Source: Phellopilus nigrolimitatus
Taxonomy: Eukaryota > Basidiomycota > Agaricomycetes > Hymenochaetales > Hymenochaetaceae
DNA: 44,694 bases
Reading direction: 5' to 3'
Assembly: GCA_021029095.1 (NCBI GenBank)
Contig: JAJOHG010000212.1
Span: 1 to 44,694 of the forward strand
Both the position numbers and the translations under genes were made by a program. Under the pieces are notes generated by a model that worked only from the letters and a program-made list of their open reading frames with translations, was not told where the DNA came from and made no database searches. This document shows, piece after piece, positions 23,434 to 32,216 of this stretch (the first letter of the stretch is position 1; each line of letters begins with the position of its first letter).

Positions 23434-23952
23434 CATGTCTCTAAGTTCTAAGGTCGGCTGTCTCACACGTTCCCGAGCACTGTTCCTTTTTTGTAATCAT
23501 TGCTATGTAAGTTTGCTGTCCTGTGTGTATATAACATATGTACAGGTGCGTTTGATCTCCAATCATCGTCTGATTTTGTTTCGATGTGTTCGTGTTCTCG
23601 ACGAGGCCAACCAGATCCTTCTACTACTAGTGAAGCTCTTCCTATGCGTATTTTGATCTTCGATCACTTCTTATTCGCGAATTCCCTTGAACGCGCGCCG
23701 ATCCAGAAGATTGACGCCATGCGGCCGGCTCTTTTGTTATTTAATTGTCATCGCTCCTGCGCAGCGTGCAGAAGGTTTGCGTCGCCTTGCTCGGAGGTTG
23801 GGAATGATATCCGGTCCATTTGCCACGCCGGGGTGAAGGCAATTCATCGGAGATGAAGGGGGCGGCTGGAAGGGCAGGCTGGCGGCTGCGTCACCACGAA
23901 GCTTAGAGGGTGTGTAGATAATAAGGCGCTTAGACAAGAGCTACAGTGCGCG
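23434..23952 (+). repeat. Left arm of a diverged ~0.52-kb inverted repeat
   Basis: The plus strand here matches the reverse complement of 29614-30136 across its whole length, with many substitutions and small indels. Matching blocks: catgtctct...aattctaag, attgctatgtaagtttgctgtcctgtg, tacaggtgcgtttgat, a middle block about ttgacgccatgcggccggct, gatatcattcccaacctccgag (here on the other strand), and an outer end agctcttgtctaagcgcct. The arm lies downstream of the TPR-like gene and seems non-coding. No terminal inverted repeats or target-site duplication were found, so the element class is unknown. Confidence 0.8.
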
Positions 23953-24027
23953 TAGAACCGAAAAGCAGTGAAAAAAAAAAAAAGACAGTTGCAAATAAGT
24001 CGGTCTGATTCTGATGCCCTCCGCAAG

Positions 24028-24047
24028 CCAATCCAATCCAATCCAAT
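24028..24047 (+). repeat. (CCAAT)4 pentamer repeat at the stop of the TPR-like gene
   Basis: Four CCAAT units end at the stop codon of the minus-strand gene at 24047-25888, so they lie in its 3' untranslated DNA. A 13-base A run lies nearby, about 23969-23982. Seen directly. Confidence 0.9.
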
Positions 24048-25888
24048 CACGCCTTCTTCGAACCCGCCGTCTCCGCGGCGGCGCCACCCTCCAACGCGCG
24101 GCCCTCCGCCTCGAGCACCGCATCGCGCGCGCGCGCATAGCGCCCACTTAGCGCCGCCCACTCGCCCTCGAGGACGCCCGCGCCCGCCCGGCCGTCCTGC
24201 GCGCCCGCCCACACCATCGCGCGCTCGTAGCAGCCGAGCGCCTCGCGGCGCGCGCTCTCCGCGGCGCGCGGGTCCCGCCGCCACGCCGCCTTGCCCGCGG
24301 CGGCGGCGGCCTCGCTCTCGTGCAGCACGCCGCACAGCGTCAGCGCGTGCATCGCGGTGCGCCGCGCGTCGCGCAGGAGGCTCTCCGCGGGCGCGCGCAG
24401 CGCGCTCGACGCGGCAAACGCGTCCGCGAGCGGCGCGGCGCTGTCCGGCGTGCTTTTCTGTTGTTGTTGTTGGTTTTGTTGGTTTTGTTGGGGCGTGGAG
24501 TGGGGCCCGCCGATGCCGCCGGCGAGGCGCGCGGCGATCTGCGCGGAGAGCGCCGCGGCGCGCTCGAGCTGCGCGCGCGTGCTGCCCGCGTCGGCGGTGC
24601 GCTGCGCGTGGGCGACCTCCGCGGCGTGCAGCGCGAGGAGCGCCGCGCGGTGCTGGAGGAAGAGCGTGTGCAGCGCGCGCGGCGCGTCCGGCTGCTGCGC
24701 GCGCTCGCGCTCGGTCTCGGCCTCGGCGGCGGCGGTGCGGAGGAGCGCGAGCCCGCGCGCCTGCACGGCCGCGGCGTCGTGGAGGCGCCCCGCCTGCGCG
24801 TAGTGCGCGGAGAGCGAGGAGAGCGTCGCGGCGAGCACGCGCTGCGCGGGGGGCGAGTCGGGGAGGCGCGCGGGGAGGGTCGGCGCCGCCGCGTCCGCGG
24901 ACGCGGACGCAGACGGACCGTCGAGCGCCGCGTCGCCGCCGCCGTCGCCCCCGGCGGAAAGGTCGAGCGCGCGCGCCCACCAGGCGACGGCGTCCGCGCC
25001 GTCGCCGAGGCGCGCGCTGACGTCGCCGAGCTTGAGCGCGACGCGCGCGCGCGCAGCGGGGCCGCGTTCGTCGAGTGCGGCGTCCCACACGGCGGCGTAG
25101 TCCGCGCGCGCGTCGTACAGCGCGCCGCGCCCGCCGATGCGCTCGAGCGTCGCGGCGTGCAGCGCGCGCAGCTCGGGGAGCGTCTCGGGGCGGAGCGGCG
25201 CGCCCGCGGCGTCGCGGGCGAGGGCGGCGGCAAGCGCGATGTTGAGGAAGTCGTGTGCGTGCGCGAGGCGCGCTTCGATGGCGCCGCCGCCGCCGCCGCC
25301 GCCGTCCGAGGTTTGTTGTTGCTGCTGCGCGCTGCGCGCGATGGCGTTCGTGGCGAGGACGCTCGCGCCGGCGCCCCAGTGCTGCGCGGCCCAGGCGGCG
25401 CGGACGGCGGTGCGCGCGGCTGCGCCGAGCGCGGGGTCCGTGCCGCCGGCGGGCCCGCCTGTCCAGCGCTCGGCGGCGGCGGCCCAGCCCCAGACGTCGT
25501 CGTCGGGATCGTCGCCGGGCGCGGGCGCGAGGGCGCGGTGCTCGATCCAGAGGTGCGCGCCTGCGAAGGCGGCGAGGGTGCCGCCTGCGAGGGCGGCGGC
25601 GCCGAGGAGGGCGAAGGCGGCGGCGCGCCGGAAGAAGGCGAGCGTGGAGAGCGTGGGCGCGGCGAAGTTGCGCGGCGGGGCGGAGACGTGTGCGAGGGCG
25701 GATGCGGCGGCTGCGTCTGCGTCTGCGTCTGCGCCGGCGCTGCTGCTGGCGGTGTTTTGGGGGCTGTTGGAGGGCCGGGTGGGCGGCGCCTGCTGGGATA
25801 GCTGCTGCCTCCTGCGCCCGCCGCTGAGGACGGAGCCGGTGGGCGCGCGCAACCGCCGCCGGGCGGTGCTGAGGACGAGTCGGTGCAT
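24047..25888 (-). CDS. Ala/Arg-rich single-pass membrane protein with weak TPR-like repeats, probably mitochondrial
   Basis: Not assigned to a named family. One uninterrupted frame of 613 residues from the start at 25888 (MHRLVLSTARRRLRAPTGSV, an Arg-rich presequence-like beginning). A hydrophobic segment AAAFALLGAAALAGGTLAAFAGAHLW lies near residues 100-125, followed by an Asp-rich loop. Helical repeats with a TPR-like pattern follow: DYAAVWDAALDERG / ARARVALKLGDVSARLGDGADAVAWWARALDLS, and LSSLSAHYAQAGRLHDAAAVQARGLALLRTA, then LGCYERAMVWAG near the end. Runs of Gly (GGGGGGG), Gln and Ala interrupt these. The reading frame is intronless, unlike every neighbour, and third positions are almost all G/C. 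An in-frame ATG at 26041 would add 51 residues, but they lack the presequence character. It sits between the arms of the inverted repeat. Role unknown; TPR scaffold in a mitochondrial membrane is inference. Confidence 0.7.
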   Translation of the reverse strand: MHRLVLSTARRRLRAPTGSVLSGGRRRQQLSQQAPPTRPSNSPQNTASSSAGADADADAAAASALAHVSAPPRNFAAPTLSTLAFFRRAAAFALLGAAALAGGTLAAFAGAHLWIEHRALAPAPGDDPDDDVWGWAAAAERWTGGPAGGTDPALGAAARTAVRAAWAAQHWGAGASVLATNAIARSAQQQQQTSDGGGGGGGAIEARLAHAHDFLNIALAAALARDAAGAPLRPETLPELRALHAATLERIGGRGALYDARADYAAVWDAALDERGPAARARVALKLGDVSARLGDGADAVAWWARALDLSAGGDGGGDAALDGPSASASADAAAPTLPARLPDSPPAQRVLAATLSSLSAHYAQAGRLHDAAAVQARGLALLRTAAAEAETERERAQQPDAPRALHTLFLQHRAALLALHAAEVAHAQRTADAGSTRAQLERAAALSAQIAARLAGGIGGPHSTPQQNQQNQQQQQKSTPDSAAPLADAFAASSALRAPAESLLRDARRTAMHALTLCGVLHESEAAAAAGKAAWRRDPRAAESARREALGCYERAMVWAGAQDGRAGAGVLEGEWAALSGRYARARDAVLEAEGRALEGGAAAETAGSKKA

Positions 25889-26651
25889 GTCTGGAGCGAC
25901 GAAGGGAGACGGCAGGGCACGCTGACGGCAAATTAGAGGTGTTTGGGGGACCGGCTTTTTTCTTCTTGTGTACGTAAGCGAGGCACTTTCTTCCGGAGAA
26001 TGGCCGTGCCGGCGTTCGTCCCCGCCGTTTCGAAAGGACAAATATTGCAGGAGACATCGTTACACTCTCTTTCCGCGCGGGTTTCGCGGGGCGCGCTTAA
26101 GAATCTTATAAGGTCTAGTGCGCGTCAACAGCAGGACAGGGACATCATAGGGATAGGGCGGCGTTTAGACTAGGGCAGGGGCTGTATGGATAGGCGCGCG
26201 TCGGCGAGTAGACGGGATTCACGCGTGAACCAAAGCACGGCAAGGATCTGGCACTGGCAGACGACGTTGGACGGCAGGCACGGCGGCGTCGGCCGAGAGT
26301 GGGTCTGGGTTACCATACAAGGGAATTATGGAGGACAGCACAGGCTCGGAAGCGAAGACGGGCGGACACCTTGGCTTGACCCGGACGCATTCCTGCGAGC
26401 GCCTATACCAATCGATTACGGTCGTATTTGGGGTCGGTCTGTGCTTGCGGTGCTGATGCCAGTGATGGTGAAGAGCATCATCAGGCCCAGGCAGACCAGA
26501 AGCCTCCCAGCGCACGTGTAGCCAATACAGTCTACACACCCTCTCCTTCACCTCCTCCTTTATAAACCAGCCATGAACTCAGCGCCGCTTCCTCGCCGCT
26601 CTCCCCGGTCTCCTCCTTCCCAGAGCTCTGCATTGCTGCACATTTCGAGCA
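25889..26651. other. Divergent promoter region between TPR-like and GH5-like genes
   Basis: 763 bases between the two starts. It ends in a pyrimidine-rich stretch and a TATA box (26561-26566) ahead of the GH5-like gene. Short open frames at 26186-26521 and opposite have no recognisable content. No repeat or RNA gene seen. Confidence 0.5.
26561..26566 (+). promoter_or_regulatory. TATA box of the GH5-like gene
   Basis: tataaa at 26561-26566 lies 86-91 bases before the ATG at 26652 and follows a C/T-rich run, a common fungal promoter layout. Confidence 0.5.
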
Positions 26652-27860
26652 ATGCGCTTCGCTGCTCTTTGGTCCCTCGCCGCAGCCGCCCTCGCCGTCC
26701 GCGCCTCGTCGTCGTCCCCCGCACCGACAAAGACAAAGCGCTGGGACTCCGGTTTCGTCACCGTCGAGAACGGCCAGTTCATCAGGAACGGCGAGTCCGT
26801 ATTATTTTGTTTTGTTTTCAATCCCTTTTTTTGCTTTTTTGTCGGTGGTTGACATTTATTGTCCAGGCCCTTCCGCTTCGTTGGCACCAACGCATACTGG
26901 TTGCCCTCGCTCAACACCGACGCGGATATTAACAAGACCATCCACAATATTTCGGCTGCGGGCATCAAGGTCATCCGCACATGGGCCTTCAATGGTACGT
27001 GTCCTCTTCTTACCTCCTTCCTTCCTTCCTTCCTTATTGACCGCGCCCCAGACGTCGACGAAATCCCCGTGAACGGCACCTGGTTCCAGCTCATCCAGAA
27101 CGGCACCACCACCATCAACAACGGCACCAACGGCCTCCAGAAGCTCGACAAGGTCGTCCAGTTCGCCGAGGAGGCCGGCGTCCTCCTCATCCTCTCCCTC
27201 ACCAACAACTGGAACCCCCTCCCGCTCCTCGACAACACCACCATCGTGCCCGTCGACGGCGCGCTCGCGCGGAGAGACGTCACCCTCGGCACGAACAACT
27301 CCCTGCCCCGCAACACGCTCTCCAACGACTTCGGCGGAATGGACGCCTACGTGCGCGCGTTCAGCGCGTCCAGGGAGCACAGCACGTTCTACCAGAACGA
27401 AACCATCGTGTCCATCTTCAAGAACTACACCACCGCGATTGTCTCGCGCTACGCAAACAGCCCCGCCGTGCTCGCGTGGGAGCTCGCGAACGACCCGCGC
27501 TGCAACTCGTCCATCGCCGCGAGCGCGACGTGCACGACGAACACGATCACCGCGTGGCACGCGGACGTCGGCGCGCACGTCGCCAGCGTCGACCCGAACC
27601 ACATCGTCTCGTCCGGCGCGCACGGCTTCCAGTGCATGGACTGCCCGAAGCTCTTCCCGCTCGCGCCCGCGCCGAGCACGTCCGCCGCGCCCGGCCGCCG
27701 CAGGCGCAGCGCCGCCAAGCCCCTCACGAAGGAGGGCCTCCTCGCCGCGGTGACGGCGCGCAGGAAGAAGACGCGCGAGGTGCGGAAGCGCGAGATGCTC
27801 ACCCGGGGCGACGGCCTGCGCATCCGCGGGCGCTGGATCGCGACCCGTGCGTACTTCTCT

Positions 27861-27895
<35 letters not shown>

Positions 27896-29059
27896 CCTTT
27901 CCCGAATGGGGCTGACGAACGCGCCCGGTGAACTAGGACAAGCGGACCCGTCTTCGAATTCCGGCGTGGGCTCCGCGTTCGACGGGTCGTCTGGCGTCGA
28001 TTCGCAGGACATACTCAACATCCCGTCTATCGGCTTCGGCTCCTTGTGCGTGCCCCTCCTTCTAGCCCCGGATGAGGCACCGAAGCTGATGATTCTTATT
28101 ATACCCGCCTCCCCATCCTTCCTGCTTCTTCTTCTTCTTTTCCAACTATGCAATCCGCGCGCGTACAGCCAGCTGCTCCCGGACCAGAACTCATACGACG
28201 TCGCGGGCGCGGACCCGAGCCTCTCCGGGTTCAACAACACGATCGAGGAGGGCGTGCAGTGGATCCAGGTGCAGGCGCAGTCTGCCGCGCAGTGAGTGGC
28301 CCGTTTACACACAACACACACGCTTTTCACTTTCCCCCCGTCCACGCACCCCTTCGGGCGGGCGTCTGTACACGCGCGTGTCGCACAGATCACGCGAAGG
28401 CGCCTGCCTGCGCTCGCTCCTTCCTTCCGCGTCCGCTCTCACCAGTTCCAGGAATACGCACGCACTTACTCACGGCCCGCGCTTCCTTTTTTTTCTTTTC
28501 TTTTTTACGGCGCCGATTCTAGAGTCGGCAAGCCCGCCGTGCTGACGGCCTTCGGCCTCGTGACGCAGGACAACGCGCCGTTCTTCGTGCCGTTCAACAC
28601 GACGATCGCGCCGTTCAACAACACCACGCCCCCCTCCTCCTCCTCCGCGAACACGTCCAGCCCCGCGGCGCTGCGCGCGCGCGCGGACGCGAGCTACGGC
28701 GCGAGCGACGCGCAGCAGGACAGCGCGTACACGGCGTGGCTGCAGGCCGCGGCGGGCGCGGGCGTCGGCGGCGCGGTGCAGTACCAGTGGGGCACGGGCG
28801 GGCTCACGGACAACGGCGGCTCGTCGGTCGACCAGGATAACGATGCGAGCGGGACGACGCCGAATGCGGACACGTCGGGCTCGTCGCCGAATGACGGGTA
28901 TCGGAGCGCGCCGTATGTCTTTGTTTTTTTTTTTTTTTTTTGGCCTGCTGGTGAAGAAGTGGAAAGCTGATGTGCGCTTTTTTTTTTTTGGCGCGTGATA
29001 GGACTGGCGACGACGGCGTCGCGAGCACGCTTACGGACCTCAGCTCGCTTTTCGGATAG
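26652..29059 (+). CDS. Secreted glycoside hydrolase family 5-like protein (mannanase-like fold), catalytic Glu residues replaced
   Basis: Clan A TIM-barrel protein related to fungal endo-beta-mannanases. The signal peptide MRFAALWSLAAAALAVRA is at 26652. Seen: [133 protein letters not shown] and QYQWGTGG. At the acid/base site NDP stands for the usual NEP, and at the nucleophile TAFG stands for the usual (E)EFG, so hydrolysis may be lost. A basic insert of about 50 residues (RRRRSAAKPLTKEG to RGRWIAT, about 27690-27845) lies between barrel strands. Seven or eight introns, three with long T runs (27864-27895, about 28925-28941, about 28979-28989). The last exon ends LTDLSSLFG at the stop 29057-29059. 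Many N-glycosylation sequons. About 650-700 residues. Homologous proteins with the same changes may exist in other basidiomycetes, but this is from memory. Confidence 0.85.
27864..27895 (+). repeat. T32 homopolymer within a GH5-like gene intron
   Basis: An uninterrupted run of 32 T lies in the intron between the RGRWIAT exon and the RQADPSSNSGVGSAFDG exon. It acts as an extended pyrimidine tract before the 3' splice site. Its exact length may reflect sequencing uncertainty. Confidence 0.9.
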
Positions 29060-29613
29060 AGCGCCCGCGCCCACCTAGGCTATGCTGCGGGACGAACTAT
29101 AATTGCGGACGCTTTCTGGCTGACGCTGGACTATGAAACGAGACGAGACGAGACGAGAAAAGAAAAGAACGAAGACGGGAACGACGGCTGCTGACAGCGC
29201 GTACGAAATGTCGTTCTTGTTTTTTTTTCTTCACGTATCTATACTATACGGACACTCCTGCTGTATGGACGAGACGCACGATGCGACGACGACGGACACC
29301 TATCTGTCTCTTTTTTCACGAACTTCGGGCTATCTAATGCGCACAAACTAACTAGCACACCTCGATACAATTTGTTATTTCTGCCCTTCGGATTTTGGCT
29401 CTGACTTTGACCTTGACCTTGACTTTGACTTTGACCTTGTTGACCTCGGCTCTGCACCCGGGCGTGCTTTTTTTGCCGTGGTGCGGACGGGGTTGCAATT
29501 TTACTTAATTAATGGCGTATGAATTGGCTGTTGGCTCTGGAGATGCTGGACTGCTTGCTTGTGTATTACGACTAATTGATCTTTTTTTCTCCGGTCGAGC
29601 GGTTCGCATGTCG
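29060..29613. other. Region downstream of the GH5-like gene with simple repeats
   Basis: 554 bases between the GH5-like stop and the right inverted-repeat arm. It holds a GAGAC/GAAAA purine repeat (about 29138-29168) and the TTGAC(C/T) hexamer array at 29400-29439. No supported gene. Confidence 0.55.
29400..29439 (+). repeat. (TTTGAC/CTTGAC)n hexanucleotide repeat
   Basis: About six and a half units of six bases, alternating TTTGAC and CTTGAC, in non-coding DNA downstream of the GH5-like gene. Seen directly. Confidence 0.85.
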
Positions 29614-30136
29614 CGCGCACTGCAGCTCTTGTCTAAGCGCCTAATCATCTACACACCCTCTAGCCTTCGTGGTGACGCAAGCTGTCTCCTTCACCGCCGA
29701 TGAATTGCCTTCACCCCGGGACGTGGCAGATGGACCGGATATCATTCCCAACCTCCGAGCGAGGCGACGCAAAGCTTCTGTGTGCTGCGCAGGAGCGATG
29801 ACAATAGAAAATAAAAAGCCGGCCGCATGGCGGGCAGAGCGTCAATCTTCTGGATCGGCGTTGTCCCGCGGGAATTCGCAAACAAGTCGTGATGTGATCG
29901 AGATACGCATGAGGAAGAGATACGCATGAGGAAGAGATTTACTGGAAGAACCTGGTTAGCCTTGTCGAGAACAAGAACACAAGAACACATCAAGGAAAGC
30001 AGGTGGTGATCGGTATCAAACGCACCTGTACATACATAATATTCGCACAGGACAGCAAGTTTACACAGCAATGAGACAAAAAAAAAGTGCTTAGGAATGT
30101 GTTGAGACCGTCGATCTTAGAATTTAGAGAGACATG
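29614..30136 (-). repeat. Right arm of the diverged ~0.52-kb inverted repeat
   Basis: Reverse-complement partner of 23434-23952. From its left end: cgcgcactg, agctcttgtctaagcgcct, tacacaccctct, ttcgtggtgacgca, gatatcattcccaacctccgag, gcggccggc (opposite sense), atcaaacgcacctgta, cacaggacagcaag, cagcaatgag and gagagacatg. The outer end at 30136 stops seven bases short of the stop codon of the minus-strand gene at 30143-31333, so it makes up that gene's 3' untranslated region. The two arms enclose about 5.7 kb. Confidence 0.8.
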
Positions 30137-30142
30137 CGGGGC

Positions 30143-31333
30143 TCAGCCCGCGTTCTTCTTCGCGACGATGTACTTGATGGCGGAGCCGAGGTGGTTGGGG
30201 AACAGCGCGGGGCTGTTGCGCGCCCGGAGCTTCGCCTCGAAGCGCGCGACCTTCTCCTGACCGGCGAGCATGTCGAAGCTGTTTTTCTGCAAGTAAAAGC
30301 TCTTAGTATGGAAGGGAAGAAAGGGCGGAAAAGGCAAGACAGAACAGACCTGCAGCTCCGCCATCCGCGCAGCGCGCGCCTCGTCGCGCATCTTCATGAG
30401 CTCCTTCCGGCGCTCTTCTTCTCTCACTCTACGAGCATGAACGCATCGTCAGCGGGCTGGAAGGTTAAAGAATGGTCGAAATACATGCCTGGGGTTGATG
30501 CCCGCCCTGGGCGTCGACGCGCCGCCCTTGAACAGGCTGGCGTAGATGTCCGGGCTGAACAGGTCGACGTCCGCCGTCTTCGGCACCGGGGCGACCGGCT
30601 TGCGGGGCAAGGACACGTGCAGAGGAGCCCCCGAGGGCGCGCCGCCCGCACTCGCGCCCGCGCCCCCGGACACTTTCGCAGCGGCGCCCGAGGGCGGCGC
30701 AGGCCCGGAGGCCGCGGTGCCAGGCGCGACGAGCGACTTGTTCTTCTTGATCGTCGGCAGCTTGCGCATCTTGGCCGGCGGCGGCTGGTCATCCTGCGGC
30801 TGAGACTGGGCCTGCGGCGCTGCAGGCGCGGCCGCGGCCGATGCGGGCTGCGCGCTCCCGGGTGCCTCGGCCTCGGCAGCCGCCGCCCCGTTCGCCTCGG
30901 AGAGCGTCTCCCGCCGCCTCTTCGTCCCCGCGCCCACCTTGCCGGCGTCTGCAGCCGGCACAGAGGCCTTGCGCTCGTCTTTCATGACGATCTCGCCGGC
31001 GCCGCTCCTGTCTTTGTCCCTCGCGCCCCTGCCGCCCCGTCCCCTTGCGCCGACCGTCCCCCTCCTCTTCCGCTGCGGCGGCGAGCCGGCAACGAAGTCG
31101 TCGCCTCTGTTATCCCTGGTGCCCCGCCCCTTTGCGTCCATGTTCGTGTACTCGTCGTCCTCCTCGTCCGAGTAGACCACGGCCGCCTTCTTCTTGTGCC
31201 TCTTCCGCGCGGGATCCTTCACAGCGCGGCTGGGACCCGGAGACGGGCTGCGCGTGCCCGCGCCTTCCGTTCCTGTGCCAACGACGTCGACATCATCTTC
31301 GAACAGGTTCTCGGCGTCCGGAGGCTGGCTCAT
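30143..31333 (-). CDS. Disordered basic protein, probably nuclear, family not recognised
   Basis: Exons 30489-31333, 30350-30428 and 30143-30286 join in frame to 355 residues. Start MSQPPDAENLFEDDVDVV at 31333. The first 280 residues are low-complexity and charged: PARKRHKKKAAVVYSDEEDDEY (NLS-like followed by acidic patch), PQRKRRG, RGRGGRG (RGG-like), GTKRRRE, then Ala/Pro-rich runs and KMRKLPTIKKNKS. The conserved-looking part is the end: KTADVDLFSPDIYASLFKGG, a helical VREEERRKELMKMRDEARAARMAELQ and FDMLAGQEKVARFEAKLRAR ... HLGSAIKYIVAKKNAG. The first intron (30429-30488) has a GC donor (CCCAG|GCATGT); only this splice restores the VREEERR frame. Chromatin- or RNA-associated function is a guess from composition. 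Confidence 0.75.
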
Positions 31334-32216
31334 GCGCTCTGATGAGGAACGTAGTTAGCGCCTGGCTGGCAGGCAGTGGCCCCGTGGACAAGCACATAGG
31401 ACTCAGATGGGCTAACCAGATGCACCGGGGCGAGGATAGGCGCCTCTTCTGTCCTCGTCGTTTCTCGAGACTCTGTGCTTCCTGCTATTGCGAGAAGAAG
31501 ACGCCTCCGGCTTTCAAGCCAGCCGGTGATGAGAACACTTCATCTGAACATCCATAACTGAATCGGAGCCTACTTGGGAAGTTTCTCGAGATTTGGAGCC
31601 GGGAACCTTGATCTTGAGTGAGGGCATGAGTGGTTCTGCGAGTGATCCTTTAGTATAAAAGAGGTAGACGCTCTGAGTATGACGCCAAAACGGACCTGTA
31701 CCGTGTCACGTGTTGTCTATTTAACGTCCCGTGATCTCGACACGTCCGACCCCTCGTCTACCCCGACTGAGCGTTCCCTCGTTCTTAATCCGTCCTAAGT
31801 ATTTGAATTTGTTTACTGTATCTTTATAATCATCATTATTCCCCATGCATGATTCCGTGTAGACACTTCCATTGCACAGGTGGCCCGATTTTTATCAGTA
31901 GTTAAGTGTCAAATCAACAAAGGCTGAGATACAGAGGTCTGTGATACTTATGAAGTCAGACTGAAAAAGGGCCCAACTGATCAACGGACCTACCTACGAT
32001 TGTTACCGGCTATCTGATTTATCAGTGATTGTGGCTCGGACATGAATGGATTCTTGTATTTGTAATTATTTGTCGCCATTTTGGGACTCCGCAACCAGCC
32101 ACAGTGGCCTATAATAGGCGACATACATTCCTTACTCTTGTCCCGTCCGTCCATTGACTTCCTCCCTCCATTGTCTCTCAGCCACACGGCTGTGCTTTGC
32201 ATCATTGTTTCATCAT
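31334..32216. other. Divergent intergenic region
   Basis: 883 bases between divergent starts. GC content falls sharply from about 31560. A frame at 31990-32205 on the minus strand and others are short and unsupported. I see no repeat, transposon end or RNA gene. Confidence 0.45.

Noticed and set aside
24320..25801. 493-codon plus-strand frame and other long frames over the TPR-like gene
   Set aside because: Arg/Gly/Ala monotony without domains. The minus-strand 613-residue frame has a presequence, membrane helix and helical repeats. Mentioned only as a composition effect.
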